A stretch of DNA of 25,093 bases from CAYYIS01 sp964470965 (GTDB taxonomy: Bacteria > JAAXHH01 > JABIQT01), in assembly GCA_964470965.1 (NCBI GenBank), contig CAYYIS010000066.1, positions 1-25,093 on the forward strand. The letters run 5' to 3'. Positions 1-7,044 of this stretch are shown here, one piece after another. The notes under the pieces are model-generated. The model was given only the letters and a program-made list of their open reading frames with translations, did not search any database and was not told where the DNA came from. Positions within the stretch are counted from its first letter, which is position 1; every line of letters begins with the position of its first letter. The translations under genes and the position numbers were made by a program.

Positions 1-80
1 CCTGTGATGTTGGTGCCGTTCCACACTGCCTCATAGCGTCCTGCCGACTGCACCTGATCGACGAGGCGCACCAAAGGCAT
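1..80 (-). pseudogene. Remnant of a FlgD-like Ig domain (C-terminal part of a secreted protein), runs off the left edge
   Basis: On the minus strand an open frame begins with ATG at 80-78 and runs off the window. It reads like the second half of the FlgD-type Ig-like domain found at the C-terminus of many large secreted proteins: a V-R-L-V-D-x-V-x-x-A-G-R-Y stretch followed by the typical V-W-N-G-T-N-x-x-G. The first strands of the domain are missing. The same frame has a TAA stop shortly upstream, and the two other minus frames do not supply the missing half. It is therefore more likely a truncated remnant than a normal gene start, although an unusual start cannot be excluded. Only 26 codons are visible. 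Confidence 0.4.
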
Positions 81-186
81 GAGCCCGAATAAAAAGGAAT
101 TAAATTATAGCAATTAAACTAAATAGGTAACGCTTGCGCTTTGTGGTTTGGCATTGGTATATCGTCCCGTTAGAGAGGTTGTTGGC

Positions 187-1086
187 TCAGTCGACGAAAA
201 TCTGTCCCTCGCTGACCATAACACAAGTTCCACCGATCTTCGTGGAAACAACCTCGCCTTCTTTTTTCTCGCTTCTCGCCTTTAAACGGCTCGGGCGCCC
301 CATTTCTACTCCCTGGGCGATCCACCATTCGAAGGTACCGGACAGTGAGGCATCGTAGTGAGTGAGTAATCCTGCTAAAGCGCAGTTGGCGCTGCCTGTG
401 GCAGGGTCTTCCTGGACCCCGTGGAACGGTGCGAACATCCGGGTCCGAAAATCATATTCGTCATTGCTTCTTGCATACAGGTGGACATCCGGTGCAATAC
501 CGAGCCCCGCAATTTCTTCAAACCCGTTTAGATCAGGCCTGACCCTTTCCAACGAAGACCGATCCCGGAGTTCTGCCACGACAAAAGGCAATCCGACGGA
601 GGCGACCCGGGGCAGGTGCGTATCCGTGATGATCTCATCCACCGGAAGCGATATCGCAGCGGCCAGTGTTTCGACTGGTACGGCCGTTCCCAACGAAATT
701 GTTTCCGGTGCTTCGAGTTCGCACCACAGCGGTCCGTCTTCAGAGGCGCATAAAGTTATCGGGACCGCCCCAGCTTTTTCCTCAAACACAATTTCCTGTG
801 AATTGTCAGATGCCTCGAGTTCCCCGACAGATGCCAATACAAATGCAGTCCCGATATTGGGATGACCCGCAAACGGGATTTCCCCGGAAGGCGTAAAGAT
901 ACGTACGTTTCTGACACCCTTTCCTTGGGGTGGTAAAACGAATGTACTCTCAGAGAAATTGAATTCTCGTGCTATCTGTTGCATCTGTCTATCACTGAGG
1001 CCGCGCGCATCTATCAATACGGCCAGTTGATTTCCGCCGAACCTTGTGTCGGTGAAAACATCGCATATACAATACCGGTAATTCAT
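187..1086 (-). CDS. PhzF family isomerase/epimerase-like protein
   Basis: The 299-residue product has the usual length of the PhzF family (diaminopimelate-epimerase fold, two mirrored domains). Members isomerise or epimerise small metabolites; PhzF itself isomerises trans-2,3-dihydro-3-hydroxyanthranilate. Visible hallmarks are the N-terminal D-V-F-T-x-x-x-F-G-G-N-Q-L-A-V segment, the catalytic glutamate in N-F-S-E-S-T (Glu46), the F-A-G-H-P-N-I-G-T-A motif near residue 75, and the C-terminal D-P-A-T-G-S-A-N motif. The start at 1086 is chosen because a GGGAG lies about 12 bases upstream and the family homology begins there; the frame is open 16 codons further but without family sequence. It is cytoplasmic, with no signal peptide. 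It stands alone, divergent from the lipoprotein pair. No phenazine genes are present, so the substrate is unknown and a phenazine role is unlikely. Confidence 0.93.
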   Translation of the reverse strand: MNYRYCICDVFTDTRFGGNQLAVLIDARGLSDRQMQQIAREFNFSESTFVLPPQGKGVRNVRIFTPSGEIPFAGHPNIGTAFVLASVGELEASDNSQEIVFEEKAGAVPITLCASEDGPLWCELEAPETISLGTAVPVETLAAAISLPVDEIITDTHLPRVASVGLPFVVAELRDRSSLERVRPDLNGFEEIAGLGIAPDVHLYARSNDEYDFRTRMFAPFHGVQEDPATGSANCALAGLLTHYDASLSGTFEWWIAQGVEMGRPSRLKARSEKKEGEVVSTKIGGTCVMVSEGQIFVD

Positions 1087-1249
1087 ATCACACAATCTCC
1101 CATGGCATGGTTGTAGGTTGAGATGCCAGTTCAACCCTGTGTCTTCTGGTAAGCACTGCCGGCAGACTCACAGAATCCGGGCCCGATTCTCTATTTTCGG
1201 TGGACAGAATGAGAGGATAATGGCATAGCATGTAGAATTTAACTTATGT

Positions 1250-1278
1250 ATTATATGAAATACTCCTTGAGCTGTCAC
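1250..1278 (-). promoter_or_regulatory. Sigma70-like promoter for the PhzF-family gene
   Basis: Read on the minus strand, GTGACA (1278-1273) is followed after 17 bases by a perfect TATAAT (1255-1250). This gives a leader of about 155 bases before the ATG at 1086. Spacing and both hexamers fit a housekeeping promoter. It is inferred from sequence only. Confidence 0.6.
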
Positions 1279-1418
1279 CATAATAACAGTGGGCAAGGGG
1301 CGAGCATCACTGTGATTCAATGCCGGTGTTTACACACGTTGCCCAGTCTCAATCTAATCGGGAGCCGATGTTCATGACCAGTATTACCAGCGCGTTTTCT
1401 AAGGGAGCTTGCGCTACG

Positions 1419-1460
1419 GTCTCAAGGGCAGGCTGTAATCATCTGCCTGCCCTTCAAGAC
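1419..1460. other. Strong hairpin (possible sRNA terminator) in a divergent intergenic region
   Basis: Arms 1419-1433 and 1445-1460 pair over about 15 bp (core AAGGGCAGGC with GCCTGCCCTT, closed by GTCT with AGAC and one bulge) around an 11-base loop. ATTTTGG follows on the plus strand, a weak U-tract. It lies between two divergent genes, so it cannot end either of them. It could terminate a small plus-strand transcript from about 1300-1460, or be a protein-binding or RNA-processing site. The rest of 1087-1718 is AT-rich, with a promoter at each side and no convincing gene. Confidence 0.5.
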
Positions 1461-1589
1461 ATTTTGGGTGTGTGTTGTAAGGAACTTTTCACCAATCATC
1501 GAATGCGAATATAATTTATTGTATAATATTAGATTAATGTTGGTATTAAGATACACAGTTTGTTAATATATAGTACCACACATTCATCC

Positions 1590-1618
1590 TTGACATGTTA
1601 TAGTGTGTTTCATAGGAT
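1590..1618 (+). promoter_or_regulatory. Sigma70-like promoter for the tandem hydratase-like lipoproteins
   Basis: A perfect TTGACA (1590-1595) is followed after 17 bases by TAGGAT (1613-1618), giving a leader of about 95 bases before the ATG at 1719. The next plus-strand genes are the two lipoproteins, which share one transcript. Confidence 0.55.
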
Positions 1619-1718
1619 TAAACGATAAATGATACATATTTATGGTTTCCATCTTTCGATAATCAGTGTCAATCTTCAACCGTCCTGGCTTCTGTCACGA
1701 ACGTGAATGGGGGTTTGA

Positions 1719-2618
1719 ATGCACATGCGATTCTTACGTAGTAGTCTCGTCGGGGTAATAATACTTTCAGTCTCTTGCCATTCACCAGAAGAAAAACCTG
1801 TACCTGTTACCGAAGGAATTGGGCCTGACTCCGATCAGGCGGCGATCGTTCAGCACCTGCTGGAGGCAGAGCAGGGAAAGCGGAATACAACTGCCATGGC
1901 GCGCCATTTTCCCGCTATGGAACGTCAGACTGCCTACGATATTCAGAACGCCATTCTGACTGAAAAAAATATGGACGAGGAACAGATCGGCTGGAAAATC
2001 GGCTACTCGCGTGCCGAAGACGAAACAGTTACCCTCGATCCGATTTTCGGACATATGATGATGTCTAATATCATCAACCCTGAAGAACCAATTTCCGCCG
2101 CACAGGTAACCGGGGATAGCGCCGTCGTGGAAGGCGAATTCGCATTCTATCTTGAAAAGGATTTACGGGGACCGGATGTTACCAGGGACCAGGTGATAGA
2201 CGCCGTAAGTGGTGTGGCCGGCGTAATCGAGATTCTTGCATCCTGGACGCAGGCGCCGGACGGCATGACCAACACCCGAAATCACGATATCGCCGGTAAT
2301 GTATTCCATGTGGGAGCGATCTTTGGGAAAAACCGAGTAACACTCGATGAAATTGACTTCTCAAAGGAAACGGTCACCGCAGTCGTCAACGGTGAAGAGA
2401 AGGTATCCGGTGAAGCCGCCTGGACCATGGGGAAAGACCCGATCGAAGCGGTGGTCTGGCTGGCAAACGAATTAATTAGATACGGACCTTACACACTGAA
2501 GTCCGGGGACGTGGTTATCACCGGTACGGTTTTCAGCCCCCCACGTATTGCGATCGGCGGCAAGGCGGTAATGAAGTACTCGACCCTCGGCGAGGTAGAA
2601 GTGGAAATGGTGCCCTGA
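1719..2618 (+). CDS. Lipoprotein with a 2-keto-4-pentenoate hydratase (MhpD/FAH superfamily) domain, copy 1
   Basis: The 299-residue product starts with a lipoprotein signal ending in L-S-V-S-C (Cys20). An MhpD-type domain (residues about 40-299) follows. MhpD and its relatives hydrate 2-hydroxypentadienoate-like compounds or decarboxylate 4-oxalocrotonate, using a divalent metal. The parts expected for catalysis are visible: K93 in W-K-I-G-Y, the metal pair E138-x-E140 and E171, followed by the N-H-D-I-A-G-N region and the C-terminal S-G-D-V-V-I-T-G-T segment. The enzyme is therefore probably active, yet it should be anchored to a membrane, whereas known family members are cytoplasmic. GGGGG at 1709-1713 supports the start at 1719. 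Its stop directly abuts the start of a paralogue. The substrate is unknown. Confidence 0.85.
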   Translation: MHMRFLRSSLVGVIILSVSCHSPEEKPVPVTEGIGPDSDQAAIVQHLLEAEQGKRNTTAMARHFPAMERQTAYDIQNAILTEKNMDEEQIGWKIGYSRAEDETVTLDPIFGHMMMSNIINPEEPISAAQVTGDSAVVEGEFAFYLEKDLRGPDVTRDQVIDAVSGVAGVIEILASWTQAPDGMTNTRNHDIAGNVFHVGAIFGKNRVTLDEIDFSKETVTAVVNGEEKVSGEAAWTMGKDPIEAVVWLANELIRYGPYTLKSGDVVITGTVFSPPRIAIGGKAVMKYSTLGEVEVEMVP

Positions 2619-3515
2619 ATGAACAAATCCATAGTTTGCCTCACAATACTGGCTCTGGTCGTTGCCTGCGGATCTTCTGAACCGGAAACGCCGGAAAGCC
2701 GTGACATAACCGATCAGCTTTCCGGGGACGCGGATCTCGGTGCCATCGTACAACACCTGATGACCGCCGAGCAGGAGAAACGGATCACCAGGGCGCTGTC
2801 GATCCATTTTTCTGATATGGAACGGACGACTGCGTACGCCATTCAGAGTGCCATCCTGAAGATGAAGGAGCGTTCGGAGCCTCGCATAGGCTGGAAAATA
2901 GGCTATTCCCGCGTTATCAACGACACCATCCCTGCGGATCCTGTGTTCGGTCATATTATGGCGTCCGGCCTCGATGAATCCGGTGTCACTGTTTCACCAG
3001 ACGCTTACGCGCGCGGCGCTCCGTATATTGAAGCAGAGATCGCGTTTCGGATCGGCAAAGACCTGGCCGGCCCTACCATTAATAGAGAAGATGTGGTGGA
3101 TGCGATTCTGGAAATCGCGCCGGCCATTGAGTTGGTATCGGGATGGGTTCACGCCGCAGAGGGCAAAGTCCACACCCGCAATCATGACATTACCGGCAAC
3201 GTAACCCATGTAGGCGTGGTACCCGCAGCGAAATGGTATCAGCTGGACGAAGTGGATTTTTCGAGGGTGGCCGTCCGTGTAGAGATAGACGGCATCACGC
3301 AGGCGGAGGGCCATGCGAATCTGATCATGAACAAGGACCCTGTTGAAGGGCTGGTCTGGCTGGCCAACGAACTACGGAAATACGGCCATTACCTGCAATC
3401 GGGCGACCTGGTTATAACCGGTACGGTCTTGGACCCACCACGCCTTGAACCGGGCAGCACCGCCCGAGCGGTATTCGAGACGCTCGGTGCCGTAGAGGTT
3501 TCCGCGGCGCATTAA
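2619..3515 (+). CDS. Lipoprotein with a 2-keto-4-pentenoate hydratase (MhpD/FAH superfamily) domain, copy 2
   Basis: The 298-residue paralogue of the preceding gene starts on the base after its TGA stop, so the two are translationally linked. The signal peptide ends in L-V-V-A-C (Cys17). The proposed catalytic residues fall at the same numbers as in copy 1: K93 in W-K-I-G-Y, E138-x-E140 in I-E-A-E-I-A and E171 in A-I-E-L-V. The sequences agree over the whole mature region, including the repeated S-G-D-L-V-I-T-G-T-V end, so this is a tandem duplication that has diverged clearly. Both copies keep the catalytic set, which argues for two related substrates or a hetero-oligomer, since the family forms pentamers to decamers. 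A short T-run (3553-3559) preceded by a weak stem about 20 bases after the stop may terminate the unit. Confidence 0.85.
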   Translation: MNKSIVCLTILALVVACGSSEPETPESRDITDQLSGDADLGAIVQHLMTAEQEKRITRALSIHFSDMERTTAYAIQSAILKMKERSEPRIGWKIGYSRVINDTIPADPVFGHIMASGLDESGVTVSPDAYARGAPYIEAEIAFRIGKDLAGPTINREDVVDAILEIAPAIELVSGWVHAAEGKVHTRNHDITGNVTHVGVVPAAKWYQLDEVDFSRVAVRVEIDGITQAEGHANLIMNKDPVEGLVWLANELRKYGHYLQSGDLVITGTVLDPPRLEPGSTARAVFETLGAVEVSAAH

Positions 3516-3773
3516 ATTGTATCTGACAGGTCCAGGCGGGGCTTGGCAGGCCTTTTTTTCATCGAGTCCAAAGATCTCTCGCTCATTCTCCGGTCCCGAA
3601 GATGACAGATAGAGAAGTTTTCACCGTCAGGAAAAGTCTTCTCTTAAACGGAAAAAGTCCAAAAGGGCAAGGGGTCGAAGGGAGTTGGACGAGGTAGGAG
3701 AAAGGCCCTTTAGTGATGCATTATCGGGCTTTCGAGTCGACGTGGAGATATCGAGGCCGTTGAAAATTAAGGG

Positions 3774-4247
3774 CTAATCTTTCAAGGCTCTATAACTACC
3801 ACCGTAGTAAATAAGCGGTTCCCCTTCACCGACGTTCCCGGCCACGATTTCACCAATAAAAATGTCATGGTCACCCCCGGAGAAAATTTCAGAAATTTCG
3901 CAGTCCACATAGCCCAGCGCCTCAGTAAAAATCGGTGCGCCGGTAACCGCGGTGGTCTGTGGAATATCGGAAAATTCCTTAGGTCCACGGGTGGCAAACC
4001 GGTTGGACAGGTCCTGTTGGTCTGCTGCCAAGATGTTCATCGCGAAGCCGTCGGCTTCTTTCAGACTCTGATACATGCCTGCTTTGCGGTCCACTGCTAC
4101 CAAGACCAGCGGCGGTTCGAGGGAGAGGGAGGTCACGGCATTGGCGGTCATACCGTGAAGTTCTTCACCCAAACGGGTGGTTATCACTGTCACGCCGGTT
4201 GCAAAATGCCCCATGATCCGGCGCTGTTCCATCGGATCGAAAGCCAA
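3774..4247 (-). CDS. Flavin reductase family protein (FMN-binding split barrel, HpaC-like)
   Basis: The product (about 157 residues) shows the flavin reductase-like pattern: M-G-x-F-A-T-G-V-T-V-I-T-T near the start, G-M-T-A-N-A-V-T-S-L-S-L-E-P-P-L-V-L-V-A-V-D, and a central F-A-M-N-I-L-A-x-x-Q. Such proteins reduce FMN or FAD with NAD(P)H, usually for a two-component monooxygenase. No partner oxygenase lies beside it. The start is uncertain. The TTG at 4247 is preferred because GAGAG lies 6 bases upstream and a promoter at 4327-4299 leaves a 45-base leader. A TTG at 4280 would sit almost on the transcript start, and the ATG at 4232 lacks a ribosome site. The gene ends in TAG, showing that TAG is a normal stop here. 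Confidence 0.88.
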   Translation of the reverse strand: MAFDPMEQRRIMGHFATGVTVITTRLGEELHGMTANAVTSLSLEPPLVLVAVDRKAGMYQSLKEADGFAMNILAADQQDLSNRFATRGPKEFSDIPQTTAVTGAPIFTEALGYVDCEISEIFSGGDHDIFIGEIVAGNVGEGEPLIYYGGSYRALKD

Positions 4248-4298
4248 ATGAGTCTCTCTTTCGTGTTGATTGGAGGCCAAAGGTCTATTTAGGCAGAT

Positions 4299-4327
4299 AT
4301 TGTGCAGGAATTAACGGGAGATGTCAA
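4299..4327 (-). promoter_or_regulatory. Sigma70-like promoter for the flavin reductase gene
   Basis: On the minus strand a perfect TTGACA (4327-4322) is followed after 17 bases by CACAAT (4304-4299). The predicted transcript would start near 4292, which helps to decide the downstream start codon. The surrounding 4248-4629 stretch is AT-rich, contains a short GAAAATT tandem around 4339-4352, and otherwise shows only this promoter and the sigma-operon promoter. Confidence 0.55.
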
Positions 4328-4573
4328 TACTAAATGGTAATCGAAAATTGAAAATTGAAATCTGTCGGTGTGATGAAGAGACATTAACTGTATACAATAC
4401 AGATGTTTTAGCAAAAACCCCTCGAAATTGATTGTGTTTATTTTTAGGTCATTCCAGAATTCGAACCCGTGATATGCGTATGTTTTTAAACCGAAGATCG
4501 GTAGAAATGTTTCCGTAGAACCCCTCAATCCCTTAATTATACAAGCAGTCTATCCAAAATAATGCCCTCATAT

Positions 4574-4602
4574 GGAATAAACGCGTTAATATAATTGTCT
4601 AA
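4574..4602 (+). promoter_or_regulatory. Putative ECF sigma promoter upstream of the sigma-factor operon
   Basis: GGAATAA (4574-4580) and GTCTAA (4597-4602) are separated by 16 bases. The same arrangement, GGAATAG-N16-GTCTAA, recurs at 6150-6178 before a secreted LTxxQ gene. Both copies share the nine bases TTGTCTAAC at the second element. GGAA-type -35 and TCTAA/TCTGA-type -10 elements with 16-17 base spacers are typical of RpoE-like ECF sigma factors. The likely reading is that the sigma factor at 4630 activates its own operon. Confidence 0.55.
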
Positions 4603-4629
4603 CCGTTTAGGAAAGAGGAATATTGGGTT

Positions 4630-5238
4630 ATGAATCTGGAACGATCGGAGGATGGGCCGTTGACGGATACCGAACTCATCACCGCCACGCTTTCTGGTGA
4701 TCATAAAGCGTTTCAAATGCTGCTAGAGCGGTATGAATCTCGCGTGGCAGCAACCGTGTTCGGAATGGTCGGTCATTCTGACGAGGCGGAGGACATTGGC
4801 CAGGAGACATTTATTCGGTTTTACAAGAGTCTTTCTGATTTCCAGGGCAAGTCCGGCATCGGCACCTATATCACCCGCATCGCCATGAATCTGTCGCTCA
4901 ATGAACTTAAGCGGCGGAAACGGCGATCAATCTTCTCATTTTTTCAGTCCGACGAGCCCGGCGAAGAAAACCCGGGTAACAGTCTGCCGGATCCCCGGGC
5001 GACTGCAGAGTACGACGATACGGCCGACCTGGTCCACCGGGCGCTTCAGCAGCTGGATCCGAAATTTCGTTCCGTGATCGTACTCAGGCTGCTCGAAGGG
5101 TATTCGACACGGGAAACAGCGGAGATTCTTCAGCTGCCGACCGGTACCGTCCTGTCCCGACTGGCGCGCGCGCAAGAGAAATTAAAGGATATTTTAACCC
5201 CGTATATGGGAGAGTATTATGAACCCATCAATTCGTGA
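4630..5238 (+). CDS. ECF-type RNA polymerase sigma factor (RpoE/SigW-like)
   Basis: The 202-residue product has the standard two-domain ECF layout. Region 2 (about residues 25-95) includes D-E-A-E-D-I-x-Q-E-T-F-I-R-F-Y (53-65) and the T-Y-I-T-R-I-A-M-N-L-S-L-N-E-L-K-R -10-binding helix. A variable linker carries S-F-F-Q and a Pro/Glu-rich stretch. Region 4 (about 136-190) includes L-D-P-K-F-R-S-V-I-V-L-R-L-L-E-G-Y-S and the helix-turn-helix A-E-I-L-Q-L-P-T-G-T-V-L-S-R-L-A-R-A. AGAGGA lies about 11 bases before the start. The stop overlaps the next start by 20 bases, so sigma and anti-sigma are translationally coupled. A promoter-like motif shared with a downstream target suggests autoregulation. 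Confidence 0.95.
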   Translation: MNLERSEDGPLTDTELITATLSGDHKAFQMLLERYESRVAATVFGMVGHSDEAEDIGQETFIRFYKSLSDFQGKSGIGTYITRIAMNLSLNELKRRKRRSIFSFFQSDEPGEENPGNSLPDPRATAEYDDTADLVHRALQQLDPKFRSVIVLRLLEGYSTRETAEILQLPTGTVLSRLARAQEKLKDILTPYMGEYYEPINS

Positions 5239-5662
5239 CTTGCTTTACCGGTCGTTCGACGATACGCTCTCGGATATAGAGCAGAAGCAGCTCGAGGAGG
5301 CACTTGCGGCATCTTCAGAACTGGGAGAGGAATACGAGCGACTCGTCTCGCTACGGCGGATAATTTCCAACAATGCCTCCGCGTCATTCGCGCCTTGGTT
5401 TACCCAGCGGGTTATGCAGCAAATCAATACCGGGGAAAAGTCTTCATCGGAGTCGGAGGCTTTCTTCTCGGAGCTCAGTATCATGTTCCGACGTGTGGCC
5501 GTTACCGCCGCTATCACGGCAGTAATGGCGGTGTCCTACAACCTCTCGCAGAGTAATACGTTTTCCCTGGCGGCATCCTTCGGCGTGCGGCAGCAACAGG
5601 AGCCTACTCTGGAAGAGATGCTCGATATAACCCTGGCGCTTGAAGTGGAGGATTCGTTATGA
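5219..5662 (+). CDS. Probable anti-sigma factor, single-pass membrane protein without a zinc motif
   Basis: The 147-residue protein overlaps the sigma gene by 20 bases. Its N-terminal half (1-50) is helical and acidic, with the R-D-L-L-x-R-x-F-D-x-x-L-S-x-x-E pattern common in anti-sigma domains. One hydrophobic helix spans about residues 93-109. The protein contains no cysteine, so it is not a zinc-binding (ZAS) anti-sigma of the usual HxxxCxxC type. The C-terminal tail (110-147) would be periplasmic. The anti-sigma role is inferred from position, topology and N-terminal resemblance. It probably holds the ECF factor at the inner membrane until an envelope signal arrives. Its stop overlaps the next gene in an ATGA. 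Confidence 0.72.
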   Translation: MNPSIRDLLYRSFDDTLSDIEQKQLEEALAASSELGEEYERLVSLRRIISNNASASFAPWFTQRVMQQINTGEKSSSESEAFFSELSIMFRRVAVTAAITAVMAVSYNLSQSNTFSLAASFGVRQQQEPTLEEMLDITLALEVEDSL

Positions 5663-6060
5663 CCTTACATAAGAAAAGTGTTGTGCTCATATTAGGTACT
5701 CTGACTATAGGCATCATCTGCGGCGCCCTGCTCAGCGGCATTATTCGGATGAATCGGGGCGATGGCTTCAGCGGACCGCCGTCTCCGGAACGATTTTCAG
5801 GTTTCTTGCTAAACCGCATCGTACAACCGGATGACTCCCAGCGATCAGAGATTCAGCGGATCATGGATGATTATCGACCTCAATTCGAGGACACCATGTC
5901 CCGTCATCGGGAAGAAATTCGTGCCCTGATCGACTCCCTCCAGAAGGAAATCGACCCGTTCCTGACCGACGAACAGCGCGAGCGCCTTCAGGAACGCCGT
6001 GACCGCGGCCGGCGTGTATTGGATAAAAGTAGAAAGCGGAGCGGCCGAGGCACCGGGTAA
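5659..6060 (+). CDS. Membrane-anchored LTxxQ (Spy/CpxP/ZraP-like) periplasmic sensor protein
   Basis: The 133-residue product has an N-terminal membrane anchor (about 8-29), a Gly/Pro-rich linker, and a long charged helical region (about 55-125) ending in L-T-D-E-Q-R-E-R-L (102-110). That is the LTxxQ motif of the Spy/CpxP/ZraP/CnrX group. These proteins are periplasmic chaperones or metal and stress sensors. It overlaps the anti-sigma gene by 4 bases (ATGA), so the operon encodes sigma, anti-sigma and a membrane-bound sensor in one coupled unit, an arrangement reminiscent of CnrX with CnrY and CnrH. No histidine/cysteine-rich metal site is obvious. The strong terminator at 6105-6140 closes the operon. 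Confidence 0.75.
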   Translation: MTLHKKSVVLILGTLTIGIICGALLSGIIRMNRGDGFSGPPSPERFSGFLLNRIVQPDDSQRSEIQRIMDDYRPQFEDTMSRHREEIRALIDSLQKEIDPFLTDEQRERLQERRDRGRRVLDKSRKRSGRGTG

Positions 6061-6104
6061 AATCATGGCCGCCGTTAATAAAGACCTGGACAGTCAAAGT
6101 TCAG

Positions 6105-6140
6105 AATCCCCCCCCTTCAATCGTACGGGGGGATTTTTTT
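6105..6140 (+). terminator. Rho-independent terminator of the sigma operon
   Basis: AATCCCCCC pairs with GGGGGGATT across a loop of about 13 bases and is followed directly by a run of seven T. It lies 45 bases after the LTxxQ gene stop and just before the second ECF-type promoter, separating the two transcription units. Confidence 0.9.
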
Positions 6141-6149
6141 GCATAACCG

Positions 6150-6178
6150 GGAATAGATCAGAACCCGCCGTTGTCTAA
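6150..6178 (+). promoter_or_regulatory. Second copy of the putative ECF sigma promoter
   Basis: GGAATAG (6150-6156) and GTCTAA (6173-6178) are 16 bases apart, matching the motif before the sigma operon at 4574-4602 in both elements and in spacing. It lies about 75 bases upstream of the secreted LTxxQ gene, just after the terminator, as expected for a regulon member. Confidence 0.55.
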
Positions 6179-6254
6179 CTAAATACAGTGCACAGAAACA
6201 GTCTCCGGAGGCTGATCATTGTTGTATCAATAACCAACAATCGGAGGGATGGTC

Positions 6255-6887
6255 ATGAAACGTAAATGGATAGTCATAACAGGCGCATTAGCTGTAGCAG
6301 GGCTCATCGCAATCGGACAGCACGCATGTGCCCAGTCACCCCTCAGAACGGACCGCTCCGTGCCGGAGCTGGACTTGTTTGATCATTCAAAATTGGATGC
6401 CCAGGCTTTCTCCCGTGGCCACCGGGAAGGGCGCGGTGTCCCCTCAAGGGGCGCCCTACTGCCTGGTTTTATGGAGGAACTTGAGCTCTCGGCCACGCAG
6501 GACACCCAGTTGAAGGATCTACGCCATGCTTTTGCCAAGGACATGGCCCTGCTGCGGGCGGATTTGGCTCTGGCCCACGTCGAACTGCGCGAACTTTTTC
6601 AGAGCGTCACCCCTTCCGTGACTGCAGCAAAAAGGCTGGGGGCAAAGGTCAACGCCGCGCGGGCGAAAATATTCGAACGAACCGTTACATTCCGTGTGGA
6701 AGCTCGGAACGTTCTGACGCCCGGACAGCAGGAGAATCTCCAGGATCAGAGTCGTCAGAAGAAGCACGGTAACCAGAGTGAGGGCGGGCCTGGACCGCGT
6801 GGCTTCAGAGGCGGGTCCCCAGTGCCACCGCCGTCTGAGATACATGGAGAGGTGGTGACCGGTATCGTAATGATGCTGCGTACCTGA
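6255..6887 (+). CDS. Secreted LTxxQ (Spy/CpxP/ZraP-like) protein
   Basis: The 210-residue protein has a signal peptide cut after about A26 (H-A-C-A|Q). The helical body (about 70-165) contains E-L-E-L-S-A-T-Q, a heptad-like D-L-R-x-A-F-A-K-D segment and L-T-P-G-Q (154-158). The tail is Gly/Pro/Arg-rich. It is likely a soluble periplasmic chaperone or metal-responsive protein. GGAGGG at 6243-6248 decides the start: it sits 6 bases before ATG 6255, whereas the ATG at 6249 directly abuts it. The upstream promoter-like motif matches that of the sigma operon, so this gene is the best candidate target of the neighbouring sigma factor. Confidence 0.75.
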   Translation: MKRKWIVITGALAVAGLIAIGQHACAQSPLRTDRSVPELDLFDHSKLDAQAFSRGHREGRGVPSRGALLPGFMEELELSATQDTQLKDLRHAFAKDMALLRADLALAHVELRELFQSVTPSVTAAKRLGAKVNAARAKIFERTVTFRVEARNVLTPGQQENLQDQSRQKKHGNQSEGGPGPRGFRGGSPVPPPSEIHGEVVTGIVMMLRT

Positions 6888-6901
6888 ATGTAGTGGTTGT
6901 C

Positions 6902-6980
6902 ATCCCGAACGGGCTCAGCGAGTGGAGAGATCTCCTATGGGTTACCTACAACGAGGTCTCTCCGCTGCGCTCGTCGGGAT
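6902..6980. repeat. Imperfect palindromic (REP-like) intergenic hairpin
   Basis: The left arm 6902-6934 and right arm 6953-6980 are imperfect reverse complements: ATCCCGAACGGGC...GAGAGATCTC against ATCCCGACGAGCG...GAGAGACCTC, with one 1-base and one 4-base gap. The central 18 bases form the loop. It sits between two genes of related function. Its form resembles the dispersed palindromic GTCATCCCGA...GAGATCTC repeats seen in many environmental genomes. Copy number cannot be judged from one window. It may stabilise or attenuate transcripts reading from the first secreted gene into the second. Confidence 0.65.
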
Positions 6981-7044
6981 CGGGTCGAACTGAAATCTGT
7001 GTTGATTCTCATTGTCACCAACCCAAATACAGGAGAGAACACCT

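Noticed and set aside
362..865. 167-codon frame antisense to the PhzF-family gene
   Set aside because: Ser/Arg/Thr-rich shadow of a clearly recognised gene; no motif and no independent start signal.
1320..1514. 64-codon plus-strand frame in the divergent intergenic region
   Set aside because: No ribosome site, no recognisable protein character, and the strong hairpin at 1419-1460 lies inside it.
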